From Sulfitobacter sp. LCG007 (GTDB taxonomy: Bacteria > Pseudomonadota > Alphaproteobacteria > Rhodobacterales > Rhodobacteraceae), in NCBI RefSeq assembly GCF_040801785.1, contig NZ_CP161805.1:1612001-1676000 (forward strand): a DNA stretch of 64,000 bases, in the 5' to 3' direction. Position 1 is the first letter of the stretch. Each line of letters opens with the position of its first letter. Shown here piece by piece: positions 9,254 through 17,189 of this stretch. Under the pieces are notes generated by a model. It saw only the letters and a list, made by a program, of their open reading frames with translations. It was not told the origin of the DNA and searched no databases. Made by a program: the position numbers and the translations under genes.

Positions 9254-10932
9254 GCGGCCGGCCGCTCCGCCCGTCCAAGAACGGCGGCGGTGATCGCCCC
9301 ACGGTTCCAACGGAAGTTCAGATGGCAGTTGGCGGCGTACTTCGACAGGCTGAAATCCAGCCCATTGGCCTCGTGCCCCGCGCGCTGCAACAGGTCCATC
9401 TGTTTCATCGTCGCCGGGTCGTTCAGCCAGCGACGGCTCTTGATCGATGCCGTCCCCGTCTCGGTGGCGCGCAGGAAATCGTCTGCGGCGGCGAGCGCCT
9501 GCATCCGTGTGCCGATGGCAAGCGGTCGGATCGCCCTGCCTTTCGGCTGTCCGAGCGCGTGCCAGAGCGCGCCATCATGGAACACCCCGGCCCAGCCATT
9601 GAACCCGCTCGCCATCATCGCCTGGCCGTCGCCATGCAGATCGCACCAGGCGAACGGGGACCGCTCCAGAAGGTCGATCTCCATCATGTCGAAGGCGGTC
9701 AGCAGGCGGGCCTCTGCACGTTCCCGCGTGAAGACGTGACCGCAGAAATCACAGACCGATGCTCCAAGCGGCAATTCGGCCTCACAGGTGGGGCACAGTT
9801 TCCACGGTGCCTGGCCGGGCTCAGGATCGTCCTCATCGAGGGTGATCTCCTGTTCGAGCGACCCGTGCCGGAGCGCCGCGCCGGCGAAGTCGAGCACGAC
9901 GCAGTCGGTTTTCACGATGCCGGGAAAACGCGCGGGATCGACCCGCCGCAGGCCGCGACCGACTGCCTGGATGAAGGTGCCCTTGTGCAGCATGGGGCGC
10001 AGGATGCCGATGCAGCCGACGGGCTGGCTGTCGAACCCTTCGGTCAGGACCATGCAGTTCGTCAGCACCTGTACCTCGCCCCGATCGAACCGGTCGATGA
10101 GGTCGGCGCGCGTCCGCGATGACATCTCGCCCGAGATCGTCTCGGCCGTGACGCCCGCCGTGCGGAAGGCCTCGGCAACCGCATCGGCATGGTCGACCGT
10201 CGCACAGAAGAAGATGGTGCGCCGGTCTGCTGCCCTTGCCCGCCAGTGTTCGACGACGGCCTCGTTCAGAACCCAGCGGTTCAGCACCTTGTCTGCCGCG
10301 CGCATGTCGAAATCACCCGCGTTGGCGCCCAGCCCGGCGAGTTCGTCCTCGACGCCGAGATCGATGGTGTAGGTGCGCGGTGGCACCAGGAGACCGCGAC
10401 CGATCAGCGTGCCGATCTTGAGGTGATAGCCGACATTGCTGAAGGTGCGGCGCAGGCTGCGGCCATCGCCGCGACCCGGGGTGGCCGAGAGCCCGAGCAG
10501 CTTGATGTCCGGATTGAGCGCCCGGGCCTCGTCTATGACGGCCTGATAGCTTTGTGCGGCGGAGCGGTGGCATTCGTCGATGACGAGATGCGAGACCGGC
10601 GCCATCCGCTCGCGCCGGTTGGCGCGCGCCAGGGTCTGAACGCTGCCAAAGACGATGCGGCCGCCCCAGTCGTCCTGCTCGGCCTTGACCACCGAGGTGG
10701 CCAGTCCGGTGACAGTGCCGATGGCGTTCCGGTTCTGGTCGATCAACTCGTCGGTGTGCTGCAGAACCAGGACGCGGTCGTGTCTGCGGTGCTCGAGTTC
10801 CTCGCCGATGTAGAAACCGGCGATGGCCGTCTTTCCCGCCCCGGTGGGCAGCACCAGCATGGTGTTGCCATGTGCGGCGGTGCGGTCGCGGGCGGCATCG
10901 ACCGCCGCCCTCTGATAGTCGCGCGGAATCAT
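9250..10932 (-). CDS. DEAD/DEAH-box (SSL2-like) helicase
   Basis: A 560-aa superfamily 2 helicase. Motif I LPTGAGKTA is at residues 28-36, motif II DECH at 119-122, motif III SAT at 149-151 and motif VI QAVGRGLRR near 340. A treble-clef/zinc-ribbon-like CPTC-CDFC pair follows near 405-425. It belongs to the prophage early operon and probably unwinds phage DNA in replication or recombination. Twelve nt separate it from the upstream 209-aa gene. Confidence 0.9.
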   Translation of the reverse strand: MIPRDYQRAAVDAARDRTAAHGNTMLVLPTGAGKTAIAGFYIGEELEHRRHDRVLVLQHTDELIDQNRNAIGTVTGLATSVVKAEQDDWGGRIVFGSVQTLARANRRERMAPVSHLVIDECHRSAAQSYQAVIDEARALNPDIKLLGLSATPGRGDGRSLRRTFSNVGYHLKIGTLIGRGLLVPPRTYTIDLGVEDELAGLGANAGDFDMRAADKVLNRWVLNEAVVEHWRARAADRRTIFFCATVDHADAVAEAFRTAGVTAETISGEMSSRTRADLIDRFDRGEVQVLTNCMVLTEGFDSQPVGCIGILRPMLHKGTFIQAVGRGLRRVDPARFPGIVKTDCVVLDFAGAALRHGSLEQEITLDEDDPEPGQAPWKLCPTCEAELPLGASVCDFCGHVFTRERAEARLLTAFDMMEIDLLERSPFAWCDLHGDGQAMMASGFNGWAGVFHDGALWHALGQPKGRAIRPLAIGTRMQALAAADDFLRATETGTASIKSRRWLNDPATMKQMDLLQRAGHEANGLDFSLSKYAANCHLNFRWNRGAITAAVLGRAERPAA

Positions 10933-10943
10933 GGCCGTCCCCC

Positions 10944-11573
10944 TCAGCGTGCCCAGAAGGGCGCGGAGCCGGAGGACGGCGCGCCCGACTGACCCATGCC
11001 GTTGTCCGCAAGCTGCGGACCCGAGGCGGTGAACTGACCCTGCTGCGGCGGCTGGGGCACGCTGCCCATCACCCGAGCGTATTCGGCATGGTCGGCGCCG
11101 AGCGCGGCCTTGATGACGTTGCGCCCAGTGTCGTCGGGCTTGTCCTTGTCGCGCTCGATGCCGATGCGCGCCACGAACTCCAGCCCACTCAACTCGCCGA
11201 GGCTGCGGACCATCCGCGCGGCGCGGGCGGCGTTCGACTGGTCATCGGCACGCACACCGCGGGCGGATTCGAGGATGCCGCGGATCATGGCGCGCCCGCG
11301 GTTGCCGTAGGTGTCGTCGCCGGGACCGCCCGCAGCCTTTCCGCGAAAGCCGATGCGGGTGTAGATGCGACGCCGCGCGAACGGCCCCTCCATCACGACA
11401 GCCTCGGTGTTGAGGTAGAGGGCCGGGCTCGTCTTGCTCTGGGTCAGCCAGCCTTCCGGGCCCGCGCCGCCGGGGCGGACGGTGAGGCAGACCTTGACCA
11501 GCGTGTTGGCCGGGATGAGGTCGAAAGCGGCATCCTGCGTGTCCGCGCCGTTGAAATCCATGTCGCTCGCCAT
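10944..11573 (-). CDS. Phage replication-block protein, possible ssDNA-binding
   Basis: A 209-aa hypothetical protein between the RecA-like ATPase and the helicase. ATG 11571-11573 is preferred because AGGAG lies 7 nt upstream; an alternative ATG at 11577-11579 overlaps the upstream stop but sits too close to that ribosome binding site. The N-terminal part is beta-rich and the C-terminal 40 residues are low-complexity (Q, G, P, S), ending in PFWAR. A flexible tail with an aromatic tip is a pattern of phage single-stranded DNA-binding proteins. That role is an inference from composition and position only. Confidence 0.65.
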   Translation of the reverse strand: MASDMDFNGADTQDAAFDLIPANTLVKVCLTVRPGGAGPEGWLTQSKTSPALYLNTEAVVMEGPFARRRIYTRIGFRGKAAGGPGDDTYGNRGRAMIRGILESARGVRADDQSNAARAARMVRSLGELSGLEFVARIGIERDKDKPDDTGRNVIKAALGADHAEYARVMGSVPQPPQQGQFTASGPQLADNGMGQSGAPSSGSAPFWAR

Positions 11574-11575
11574 TG

Positions 11576-12472
11576 TCATGCTCCTTTCGTCGTCGGGGGA
11601 TTGGGTGCGGTGGCGTCCGCGGGCAGATCGAAGTTCAGGCGGGCAGCGCCATCGGGGCGCGGACCACGAATCTTCGCCATGAGCCGCCCGAGATGGGCGG
11701 GCTCGATCATCGACAACCGGCCGCTCCGGTCCTTCGCGGGAAGGCCGAAATCGTTGATGGTGGTGCAGATGAACGCCCTGAACGGGTCACCCTTCTCGGG
11801 GCGCAGTTCGGTCAGGGTCACGACTTCGTCGACGATGCCGGGCAGTTCGAGTCCGGTCTTCGAGCCCTCGATCTGCATCGAGAAGAAGGGCTTGCCGAAG
11901 TCGTCGAGCTTGCGGTCGAGAAGACCGACCAGCCAGATGTTCTTGGCGGGCGTGTGCTGCAGATGCGTGAGCCAGCCGATCATCTCCTGGCCGAGCAACC
12001 CATAGGTCGCGCGGAGATCCGGCTTGCCGGTGCGGTCGGACTGGGCCTGGGATTGGCCCTTGCACCACTGAAGGCAAATGCGAGAGGCGACGGAGATGCT
12101 GTCGACGAAGACCGTGTCGTACTTGTCGAGTTGGCTAGCGGGACCGAAGGCCGCGCAGACCCGCGCGAAGTGCCCTGGCCCATAGGACTGGTCGTCCCGC
12201 ATGGCCGGGTTGGCGCCGCCGATCCAGGCGGCCAGATCGCGGGCGACCTCCCAGTCGCGGATGCGGATCTCGTCGCCGGGCCAGCCCTGGACGGCCAACT
12301 CGCCCGCCTCGAGGTTCAGGAAAAGCGTTCGCTGCGGATCGAGGGTCAGCAGCTGCGTGGTCTTGCCGATGCCGGAGGTGCCCGTGAGCACCCCCTTGAT
12401 GCCGCGCGCCTCGCGCAGGCGTTCATCGGCCGTGATGATGCGGAGCGGCCCGCCGCCGAAGGGGGCGCTCAC
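11576..12472 (-). CDS. RecA-like ATP-binding protein (AAA_24/Sak4-like)
   Basis: A 298-aa P-loop protein with Walker A GTSGIGKT about 27 residues in and a Walker B strand YDTVFVDS. This resembles AAA_24 phage nucleotide-binding proteins, some of which (Sak4) promote single-strand annealing. The start is GTG 12470-12472: GGAGG lies about 6 nt upstream and the codon overlaps the upstream stop as GTGA. A longer open frame back to 12880 is out-of-frame noise over the neighbouring gene. A truncated relative sits in the decayed phage module at 48.5 kb. Confidence 0.78.
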   Translation of the reverse strand: MSAPFGGGPLRIITADERLREARGIKGVLTGTSGIGKTTQLLTLDPQRTLFLNLEAGELAVQGWPGDEIRIRDWEVARDLAAWIGGANPAMRDDQSYGPGHFARVCAAFGPASQLDKYDTVFVDSISVASRICLQWCKGQSQAQSDRTGKPDLRATYGLLGQEMIGWLTHLQHTPAKNIWLVGLLDRKLDDFGKPFFSMQIEGSKTGLELPGIVDEVVTLTELRPEKGDPFRAFICTTINDFGLPAKDRSGRLSMIEPAHLGRLMAKIRGPRPDGAARLNFDLPADATAPNPPTTKGA

Positions 12473-12762
12473 TTGCCGCCCTCCAGATCCCGCACAGCAG
12501 CCGAAATGGCGATGTCCGCGCCACAAGCGCCCTGGCGGCGTGCCATCTTCAATACGTCGCCAAGCGCACTCGTGAGCCGGTAGAGCTCGGACTGCTGCCG
12601 CGCCAGGGCGACAAGCGCGAACTCGATGTCGTCCACAGTGGCGCGCTCGATCGGCACCGCGCGGTTCGGCCTGTCGGACAGGGCCGGAACGTTGATCGTG
12701 TCGGGGATCGCCTCCATCCAGCTCGACTGGCGCAGGCGTTTCAGGGGGGAAGTCGTGAACAT
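12469..12762 (-). CDS. Hypothetical phage protein, 97 aa
   Basis: A 97-aa protein with start ATG 12760-12762 and GGAG 7 nt upstream. Its 3' end overlaps the GTG of the RecA-like gene. The second half is predicted helical (ALARQQSELYRLTSALGDVL, about residues 50-69) and could oligomerise. I do not recognise the family. It is the first gene of the helicase/recombinase operon; the 176-bp gap upstream (12763-12938) probably contains its promoter. Confidence 0.65.
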   Translation of the reverse strand: MFTTSPLKRLRQSSWMEAIPDTINVPALSDRPNRAVPIERATVDDIEFALVALARQQSELYRLTSALGDVLKMARRQGACGADIAISAAVRDLEGGK

Positions 12763-12938
12763 GGTGATGCTCCGTGTTTTCGTCGGTTGGTGTCCAGGGA
12801 TCGTCGGGAAGACTGCTGCCGGGCCTGACGCCGCCCTGGAGCTTGCGGTCGGAGTGTTTCCCCGCGTGGGGGTGTTGCATTCCTCCGAGGGCCCGGCATG
12901 AAACTCGCGGACCGGGTCATCGCCGGTCCTGTTGTCAC

Positions 12939-13550
12939 CTACCGGCGGGCCTCGGAGACTGTCGGGGCGGCGCCGAGATATGCCGCGAGATCAAGCGCCT
13001 CGGCCGCCTTCCGGATCGTGCCGAGCCGGGCGTAGACGGTGCTGCGATGGATCCCGAGGGCTTCGGCCGCTTCCGTCGGCGACATGTCGATCAGCGCCAG
13101 CGCGACATCCCTGCAGGTCGGTGTCAGACCCGCGAGAAGGCGCCGGACATCGCGCACGAGCCCGAACGCCTCGTCCGGCGCCCGCGCGACGGCGGCGTGC
13201 GGCATCTCGCTGTCAGGGAGGGTTTCAGCGAGCGGCAACATCTCGTCGTTGCCGCGACCCTCAGACGGGGTGTCGAAGTCGACCCACGCCCGCTCGGCCC
13301 GCAGGCGTTCGGTCGGCGCGGCCAGCGTGGCGATGCGGTTCGCCAGAACGCGGTCTGCAAACGTGTCGTACTGACCGCGGGAGGGGTCGAACCTGTCGTC
13401 GCGGCGATAGAGGTGCAGACGCAGGTCCTGTTTGATGTCCTCGGCGTCCATGCCGGGGACCGAGCCCGACCGCGCCAGCCGTTCGGCCCGGATGATGATG
13501 TTGCGGGAGACGCGCGAGCGCGCGTCGCAAATTGGGTGGAAACGCTCCAT
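12939..13550 (-). CDS. Sigma-70-like phage regulatory protein
   Basis: A 203-aa protein resembling a compact sigma factor. An N-terminal region-2-like helix bundle contains GMDAEDIKQDLRLHLY, and a C-terminal region-4-like helix-turn-helix contains MSPTEAAEALGIHRSTVYAR (about residues 155-175). It is a separate transcription unit, with gaps on both sides. It may switch prophage early or late transcription, or act as a plain HTH regulator. No obvious CI-type repressor is present elsewhere in the prophage. Confidence 0.7.
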   Translation of the reverse strand: MERFHPICDARSRVSRNIIIRAERLARSGSVPGMDAEDIKQDLRLHLYRRDDRFDPSRGQYDTFADRVLANRIATLAAPTERLRAERAWVDFDTPSEGRGNDEMLPLAETLPDSEMPHAAVARAPDEAFGLVRDVRRLLAGLTPTCRDVALALIDMSPTEAAEALGIHRSTVYARLGTIRKAAEALDLAAYLGAAPTVSEARR

Positions 13551-13718
13551 GAAGTTTCGCCTTCGTCCAGGTGGACGGGCACGCGGCCCGAGTGACCGGG
13601 ACCGGCGAAAATTCGTTGGAGCGGCGGCCTTAGAGGGCTCAGCACAAAGAGAAACCGCTGAAACCCGGTTGGATTTCAGCGGCTTGAGCGGCGAACTTTT
13701 TCGAAGAAGTTATTGGGG

Positions 13719-14843
13719 TCAGTCAGCGAATTTTCGTCGGGACTGCCCTTGTCTGCCTTGCTGGAGGTCATCGGCATTCGCCACGAAACGGGCGACATAC
13801 TCGGCCCCGACCGTGGGCAGCGGATCGTCGGCGATCCCGAAGGCGGCACGGAGCGCCTTGGACAGCGCCTGCTTCTGCTTCTGGTGCCTCGAGGTCTCGG
13901 CGCTCTTGGCATGATGGACGGGGAGCCTTCCGCCCTGCATCGCGAACGCCTTCAGGTAGGTCCACGCCGCTTTGGGCTTGCCGTCCTTAGCGCTCTTCAT
14001 CCCGAGACCGTCAGGCTCGAACCTTCGGGTCTCGCTGCGGAAGCTGACATTGACGACTTCATCCGCCACGAAGCGGATTCCGATCTCTTCCCATCGCGCG
14101 TCTTTCGGCAGCGCCCACGCAAGGTTGGACACTGCGTTATCCATCCCGCTCGTAATCTGTGCTCGGAGATCGGCGAACACGACGGTCGATGGCTGGCAGA
14201 GCTGGAAATGTCCGCGGTCGTCAAGGTCCACCAGATCCTCAAGTCCCATGCGCACGACGCCTTCGCGATCCAGAGCGGTGGCAAGTTGCGCGGGGATTGA
14301 GGACAAGGTCGGGGCAAGCAGCAGTTTGGGCCCCGGGTGGGTAATCACCTCATCAAATTGCGCCGCGTCCTCGCGTGCCAGCGGCCCCGGCACCGTCAGG
14401 AAAACAGGAAAGCCCCGACCTGCAAACACATCATGTGAGCCGATACTGAACACCGGTCGACGGTCGAAACTTGCAGGCCGGTTGGACAGGTCGAGTGCGG
14501 CAGCAATGCTTCGCGCCAATCCGACACGGTCGAGGCCATAGATCATGATGTCGTTCTTGTTCAGGTCGAGATCGGCGCAGGCCTTAGGGCTGTCACCACA
14601 GACAGCGCGGATGGTGCCGTCGTCATGGTGCACGACTTGGCGGGGGCACCCGTCACCGCCCGGTGATGGGCAGGCGATGCTCGTCGCTCGCGTTCCGGTC
14701 GATCGCAACAGTGGGAGAAAACAGTCGGGCTCGTCGACAACCAAGTAGGCGAATTCATCGCCCAACAGGCTGGCCCATTCGCGCCGGTCGGTCGCTGCAC
14801 CGGTCAACGCATCAAGCGTCTTCCAGAACTTCGAAATCCTCAT
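13719..14843 (-). CDS. Unknown two-gene cassette, gene 2 (prophage copy)
   Basis: A 374-aa protein of no recognised family. Residues 58-90 hold four cysteines (CPSPGGDGC and CGDSPKAC) that could bind zinc. A central alpha/beta region includes IYGLDRVGLA and FPVFLTVPGP, and the C-terminus looks like a winged helix (KPKAAWTYLKAFAMQGGRL, about 290-308). It overlaps gene 1 by 32 nt. By eye it shares its plan with the protein at 46681-47625: an AC-x-D segment, YGL-x(3)-LA, RP, V-x(2)-IG, PV-x-P-x-L, IP and a C-terminal winged-helix-like region. Function is unknown; cargo position in a prophage suggests defence or superinfection exclusion. Confidence 0.7.
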   Translation of the reverse strand: MRISKFWKTLDALTGAATDRREWASLLGDEFAYLVVDEPDCFLPLLRSTGTRATSIACPSPGGDGCPRQVVHHDDGTIRAVCGDSPKACADLDLNKNDIMIYGLDRVGLARSIAAALDLSNRPASFDRRPVFSIGSHDVFAGRGFPVFLTVPGPLAREDAAQFDEVITHPGPKLLLAPTLSSIPAQLATALDREGVVRMGLEDLVDLDDRGHFQLCQPSTVVFADLRAQITSGMDNAVSNLAWALPKDARWEEIGIRFVADEVVNVSFRSETRRFEPDGLGMKSAKDGKPKAAWTYLKAFAMQGGRLPVHHAKSAETSRHQKQKQALSKALRAAFGIADDPLPTVGAEYVARFVANADDLQQGRQGQSRRKFAD

Positions 14844-16011
14844 CGTTATCCGCCCCTGCCGGAATTGCCCAGAACCCGCGCGCCTTGAGCCATGCTTCGA
14901 TGACTTCTTCGTCCGAGTCCCGTTCGTACCTAGCGATGTTCGCAGGCCGGATCGTCACGGACCGCTCCTTCTTGCTGTCCTTGAACGCAAACTTGAACGT
15001 CGCGTGCGTGAAGGAGCCGCCAGTCAGCCGCTTCTCCCAATTTTCGTCGAATGACTTAAACAGATCCTCGCATTTGCGAATCTCCATTTCGGAGATCTTC
15101 CCGGGCCAGCGACGGCCGAACTCCACGAAACGCACGCCGGAAATTCCCTCGATATCCCCATGGGCCATCGATTTGGGTCCGAGTTCCCGCAGCGGATCCA
15201 GCGTGTAGCGCTCGGAACGATCGAAGTAATCCTCGCTGCCAAACAGCGCCTCGCCGAAAGTCTTCAGATAGAGTTCCCGCTCGCCCTTCGTTCCGGCGTT
15301 AACACCGATCTCGTCGGTCACACTGTCGTAGATCAGCACGTCATGTTGTTGTGGCCGATAGAACGCGATTCCGCTTTCACCGTCATCCTGGTGCTTGCCT
15401 TCCCTGCGCATCGGCATGCCGTGCCGCACGAGCAGCCAGATCTTCTCTCCTCGCGGGAACGCGAATATCCGGCTATTTCGGCCGCGTCGCTTCACCTCGA
15501 ACCAGTTGTCCATCCGGTCCTGCATGGACTTCGCAATGGCGTCCGTGATGGTCGGGAGCGCTGCAGCCGTTTTCTTCGGCCGGGAACCGGCGAAATACAT
15601 GAAGTTGGAACGCTGAAACGCCACCGTTTCGGCATGCTGGCGCTGCAGCAGCATGGGCTGCGCAAGCCAGATCTGAACCGAGACATCGGCCACTGATACC
15701 TCGTGATCCTTGTCGATCTCGATTCCGGCAGCCGCGGCACGGTCGAGGAGTTCGTCCATCGCCTCATGGGACGCAGTTTCGTGCACGTAATAGAGCGCGT
15801 TGACCATGTCCTCGGGCACCGACGCGTCGGGATTCATCAGGACGCCCGCGATCGCTTCGAGCGGCATGTCATCTGTCGACCATGCGGCGACGTCGAGATT
15901 GCGGGACTGAAAGTATTCCTTCCAAGGCTCGAGAAATGCCTTCAGTCGCGCGGGAGCGATCTGCTTGAGGCGATCGGGGTTGCTGAAAATCCTTGGGTTA
16001 AATGCTGGCAT
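14812..16011 (-). CDS. Unknown two-gene cassette, gene 1 (prophage copy)
   Basis: A 399-aa soluble protein with no recognised family. The start ATG 16009-16011 has CAGGAG about 11 nt upstream. Residues 1-150 are helical; residues about 185-395 are a beta-rich region containing IYDSVTDEIGVNAGTKGERE, a conserved-looking DIEGISGVRFVE, and a final EEVIEAWLKARGFW helix. The same succession occurs in the 408-aa protein at 45477-46703 (TYEAATGVIEVVAKTREDR, DGIAGVTVKE, ERLIGEKYLRLWGIL). I infer remote homology. It is transcribed divergently from the phage plus-strand genes through the 16012-16162 gap and carries gene 2 behind it. Confidence 0.7.
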   Translation of the reverse strand: MPAFNPRIFSNPDRLKQIAPARLKAFLEPWKEYFQSRNLDVAAWSTDDMPLEAIAGVLMNPDASVPEDMVNALYYVHETASHEAMDELLDRAAAAGIEIDKDHEVSVADVSVQIWLAQPMLLQRQHAETVAFQRSNFMYFAGSRPKKTAAALPTITDAIAKSMQDRMDNWFEVKRRGRNSRIFAFPRGEKIWLLVRHGMPMRREGKHQDDGESGIAFYRPQQHDVLIYDSVTDEIGVNAGTKGERELYLKTFGEALFGSEDYFDRSERYTLDPLRELGPKSMAHGDIEGISGVRFVEFGRRWPGKISEMEIRKCEDLFKSFDENWEKRLTGGSFTHATFKFAFKDSKKERSVTIRPANIARYERDSDEEVIEAWLKARGFWAIPAGADNDEDFEVLEDA

Positions 16012-16162
16012 CGGCCTCGCTGCTCCTGAAATTATCGTCGGTCCGCAAGATTAGGAAGGAACCGCGCTCGCCACAAGATTGTGTTCCCGTAAGGTTCCGT
16101 GCGCGCCATCCGACAGTCCGCCGCCGCCGCCGGTAGGTGAGGAGAGCATCTGGAGCTCTCCC

Positions 16163-16240
16163 ATGAACAGCATCTACCCGGCGCGCCGCGCCATCCTGCA
16201 TTCCCGCACGCCAGCGCCCACTACCGGGGCCGGCGCATGA
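16163..16240 (+). CDS. Possible 25-aa leader peptide gene
   Basis: A 25-codon frame from ATG 16163 whose stop overlaps the start of the next gene as ATGA, which is how all genes in this block are joined. The peptide is basic and proline-rich (MNSIYPARRAILHSRTP). The ribosome binding site is weak (GGAG about 7 nt upstream). It may be a leader that couples translation into the phage late-early operon, or chance. Confidence 0.35.
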   Translation: MNSIYPARRAILHSRTPAPTTGAGA

Positions 16241-16443
16241 TCGATCCCGACGAACGCGAACAGGCAGCCCTGCGCGCCGCCCTCCGCAACATGGCCGAGC
16301 TCATGGCCGAGATCGGTTGGACCACGCGGTTCGCCGACCTCAGTGAGGCACAGGCGCTCGCGCTCGCGACGGCCGCCGTTGATGGCTTCCAGGAGGCGAT
16401 GCAAACCAGCGCGCCCCGGCCCGATCCGGAGGTGCCGTTCTGA
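16237..16443 (+). CDS. Small phage protein, 68 aa
   Basis: A 68-aa acidic, mostly helical hypothetical protein (AALRAALRNMAELMAEIGW near the N-terminus). Its start overlaps the stop of the preceding small frame and its end overlaps the nuclease gene start, so it is coupled in the plus-strand prophage operon. No domain recognised. Confidence 0.6.
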   Translation: MIDPDEREQAALRAALRNMAELMAEIGWTTRFADLSEAQALALATAAVDGFQEAMQTSAPRPDPEVPF

Positions 16444-17189
16444 TGGACGCCGGTTTCGACTTCAACCATCGGGAGAAGCCGCCCAGTTTCGCGGACACCG
16501 TCAATGCCAGCATCGACACCGCCCTTATCGCGGAACAGGCCGAACGTCCCCAACGCGACTATCTCGGAGGCAGTCGGCTGGGTGACATCTGCCAGCGCAG
16601 GCTGCAGTACGAATACCTGAAGACGCCGAAGGACCCGGGCGCCGGGTTCTCGGGCAAGTCCCTGCGGATCTTCGCGCTCGGGCACGTTCTCGAAGACCTG
16701 GCCATCGTTTGGCTGCGCAGGGCCGGTTTCGACCTTCGCACGCGCAATCGCCATGGCGATCAGTTCGGCTTCTCGGTCGTGGGCGGACGTGTGCAAGGCC
16801 ATGCCGACGGGGTGGTCGTGGCCGCGCCGAACGGCATGGCGGTTCCTGCGCTCTGGGAGTGCAAATCGGCGAACGCCAAGACCTGGCGGGAAATCGCGAA
16901 GCATGGCGTCGGAAAGGCCAAGCCGGTCTACGCCGCGCAGATCGCGCTCTACCAGGCCTATCTCGGCCTGACCGAGGCCCCCGCGCTCTTCACGGCGATC
17001 AACAAGGACACGTGCGAGATCTGGCACGAACTCGTGCCGTTCGATGCCGCACTCGCCCAGTCCGCCAGCGACAAGGCGGTGACGATCCTGCGCGCCTGTG
17101 ATGCGGGTGAAATACTTCCCCGCCACACGGCCGACCCCGAACACTTCGAATGCCGCTTCTGTGCGTGGCGGGAACGGTGCTGGGCATGA
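16443..17189 (+). CDS. Cas4/RecB-like PD-(D/E)xK exonuclease with Fe-S cysteines
   Basis: A 248-aa nuclease. Motifs in order: C50 in GDICQRR, H81, D122 in GHADG, E139-C-K141 (motif WECKS), Q166-x3-Y170 (QIALYQAY), and a C-terminal triad C237, C240, C246. One early cysteine plus three late ones is the Cas4/AddB arrangement that holds a 4Fe-4S cluster. It probably resects DNA ends for phage recombination, in partnership with the RecA-like ATPase and helicase. Its stop overlaps the start of the next gene (ATGA at 17186). Confidence 0.85.
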   Translation: MDAGFDFNHREKPPSFADTVNASIDTALIAEQAERPQRDYLGGSRLGDICQRRLQYEYLKTPKDPGAGFSGKSLRIFALGHVLEDLAIVWLRRAGFDLRTRNRHGDQFGFSVVGGRVQGHADGVVVAAPNGMAVPALWECKSANAKTWREIAKHGVGKAKPVYAAQIALYQAYLGLTEAPALFTAINKDTCEIWHELVPFDAALAQSASDKAVTILRACDAGEILPRHTADPEHFECRFCAWRERCWA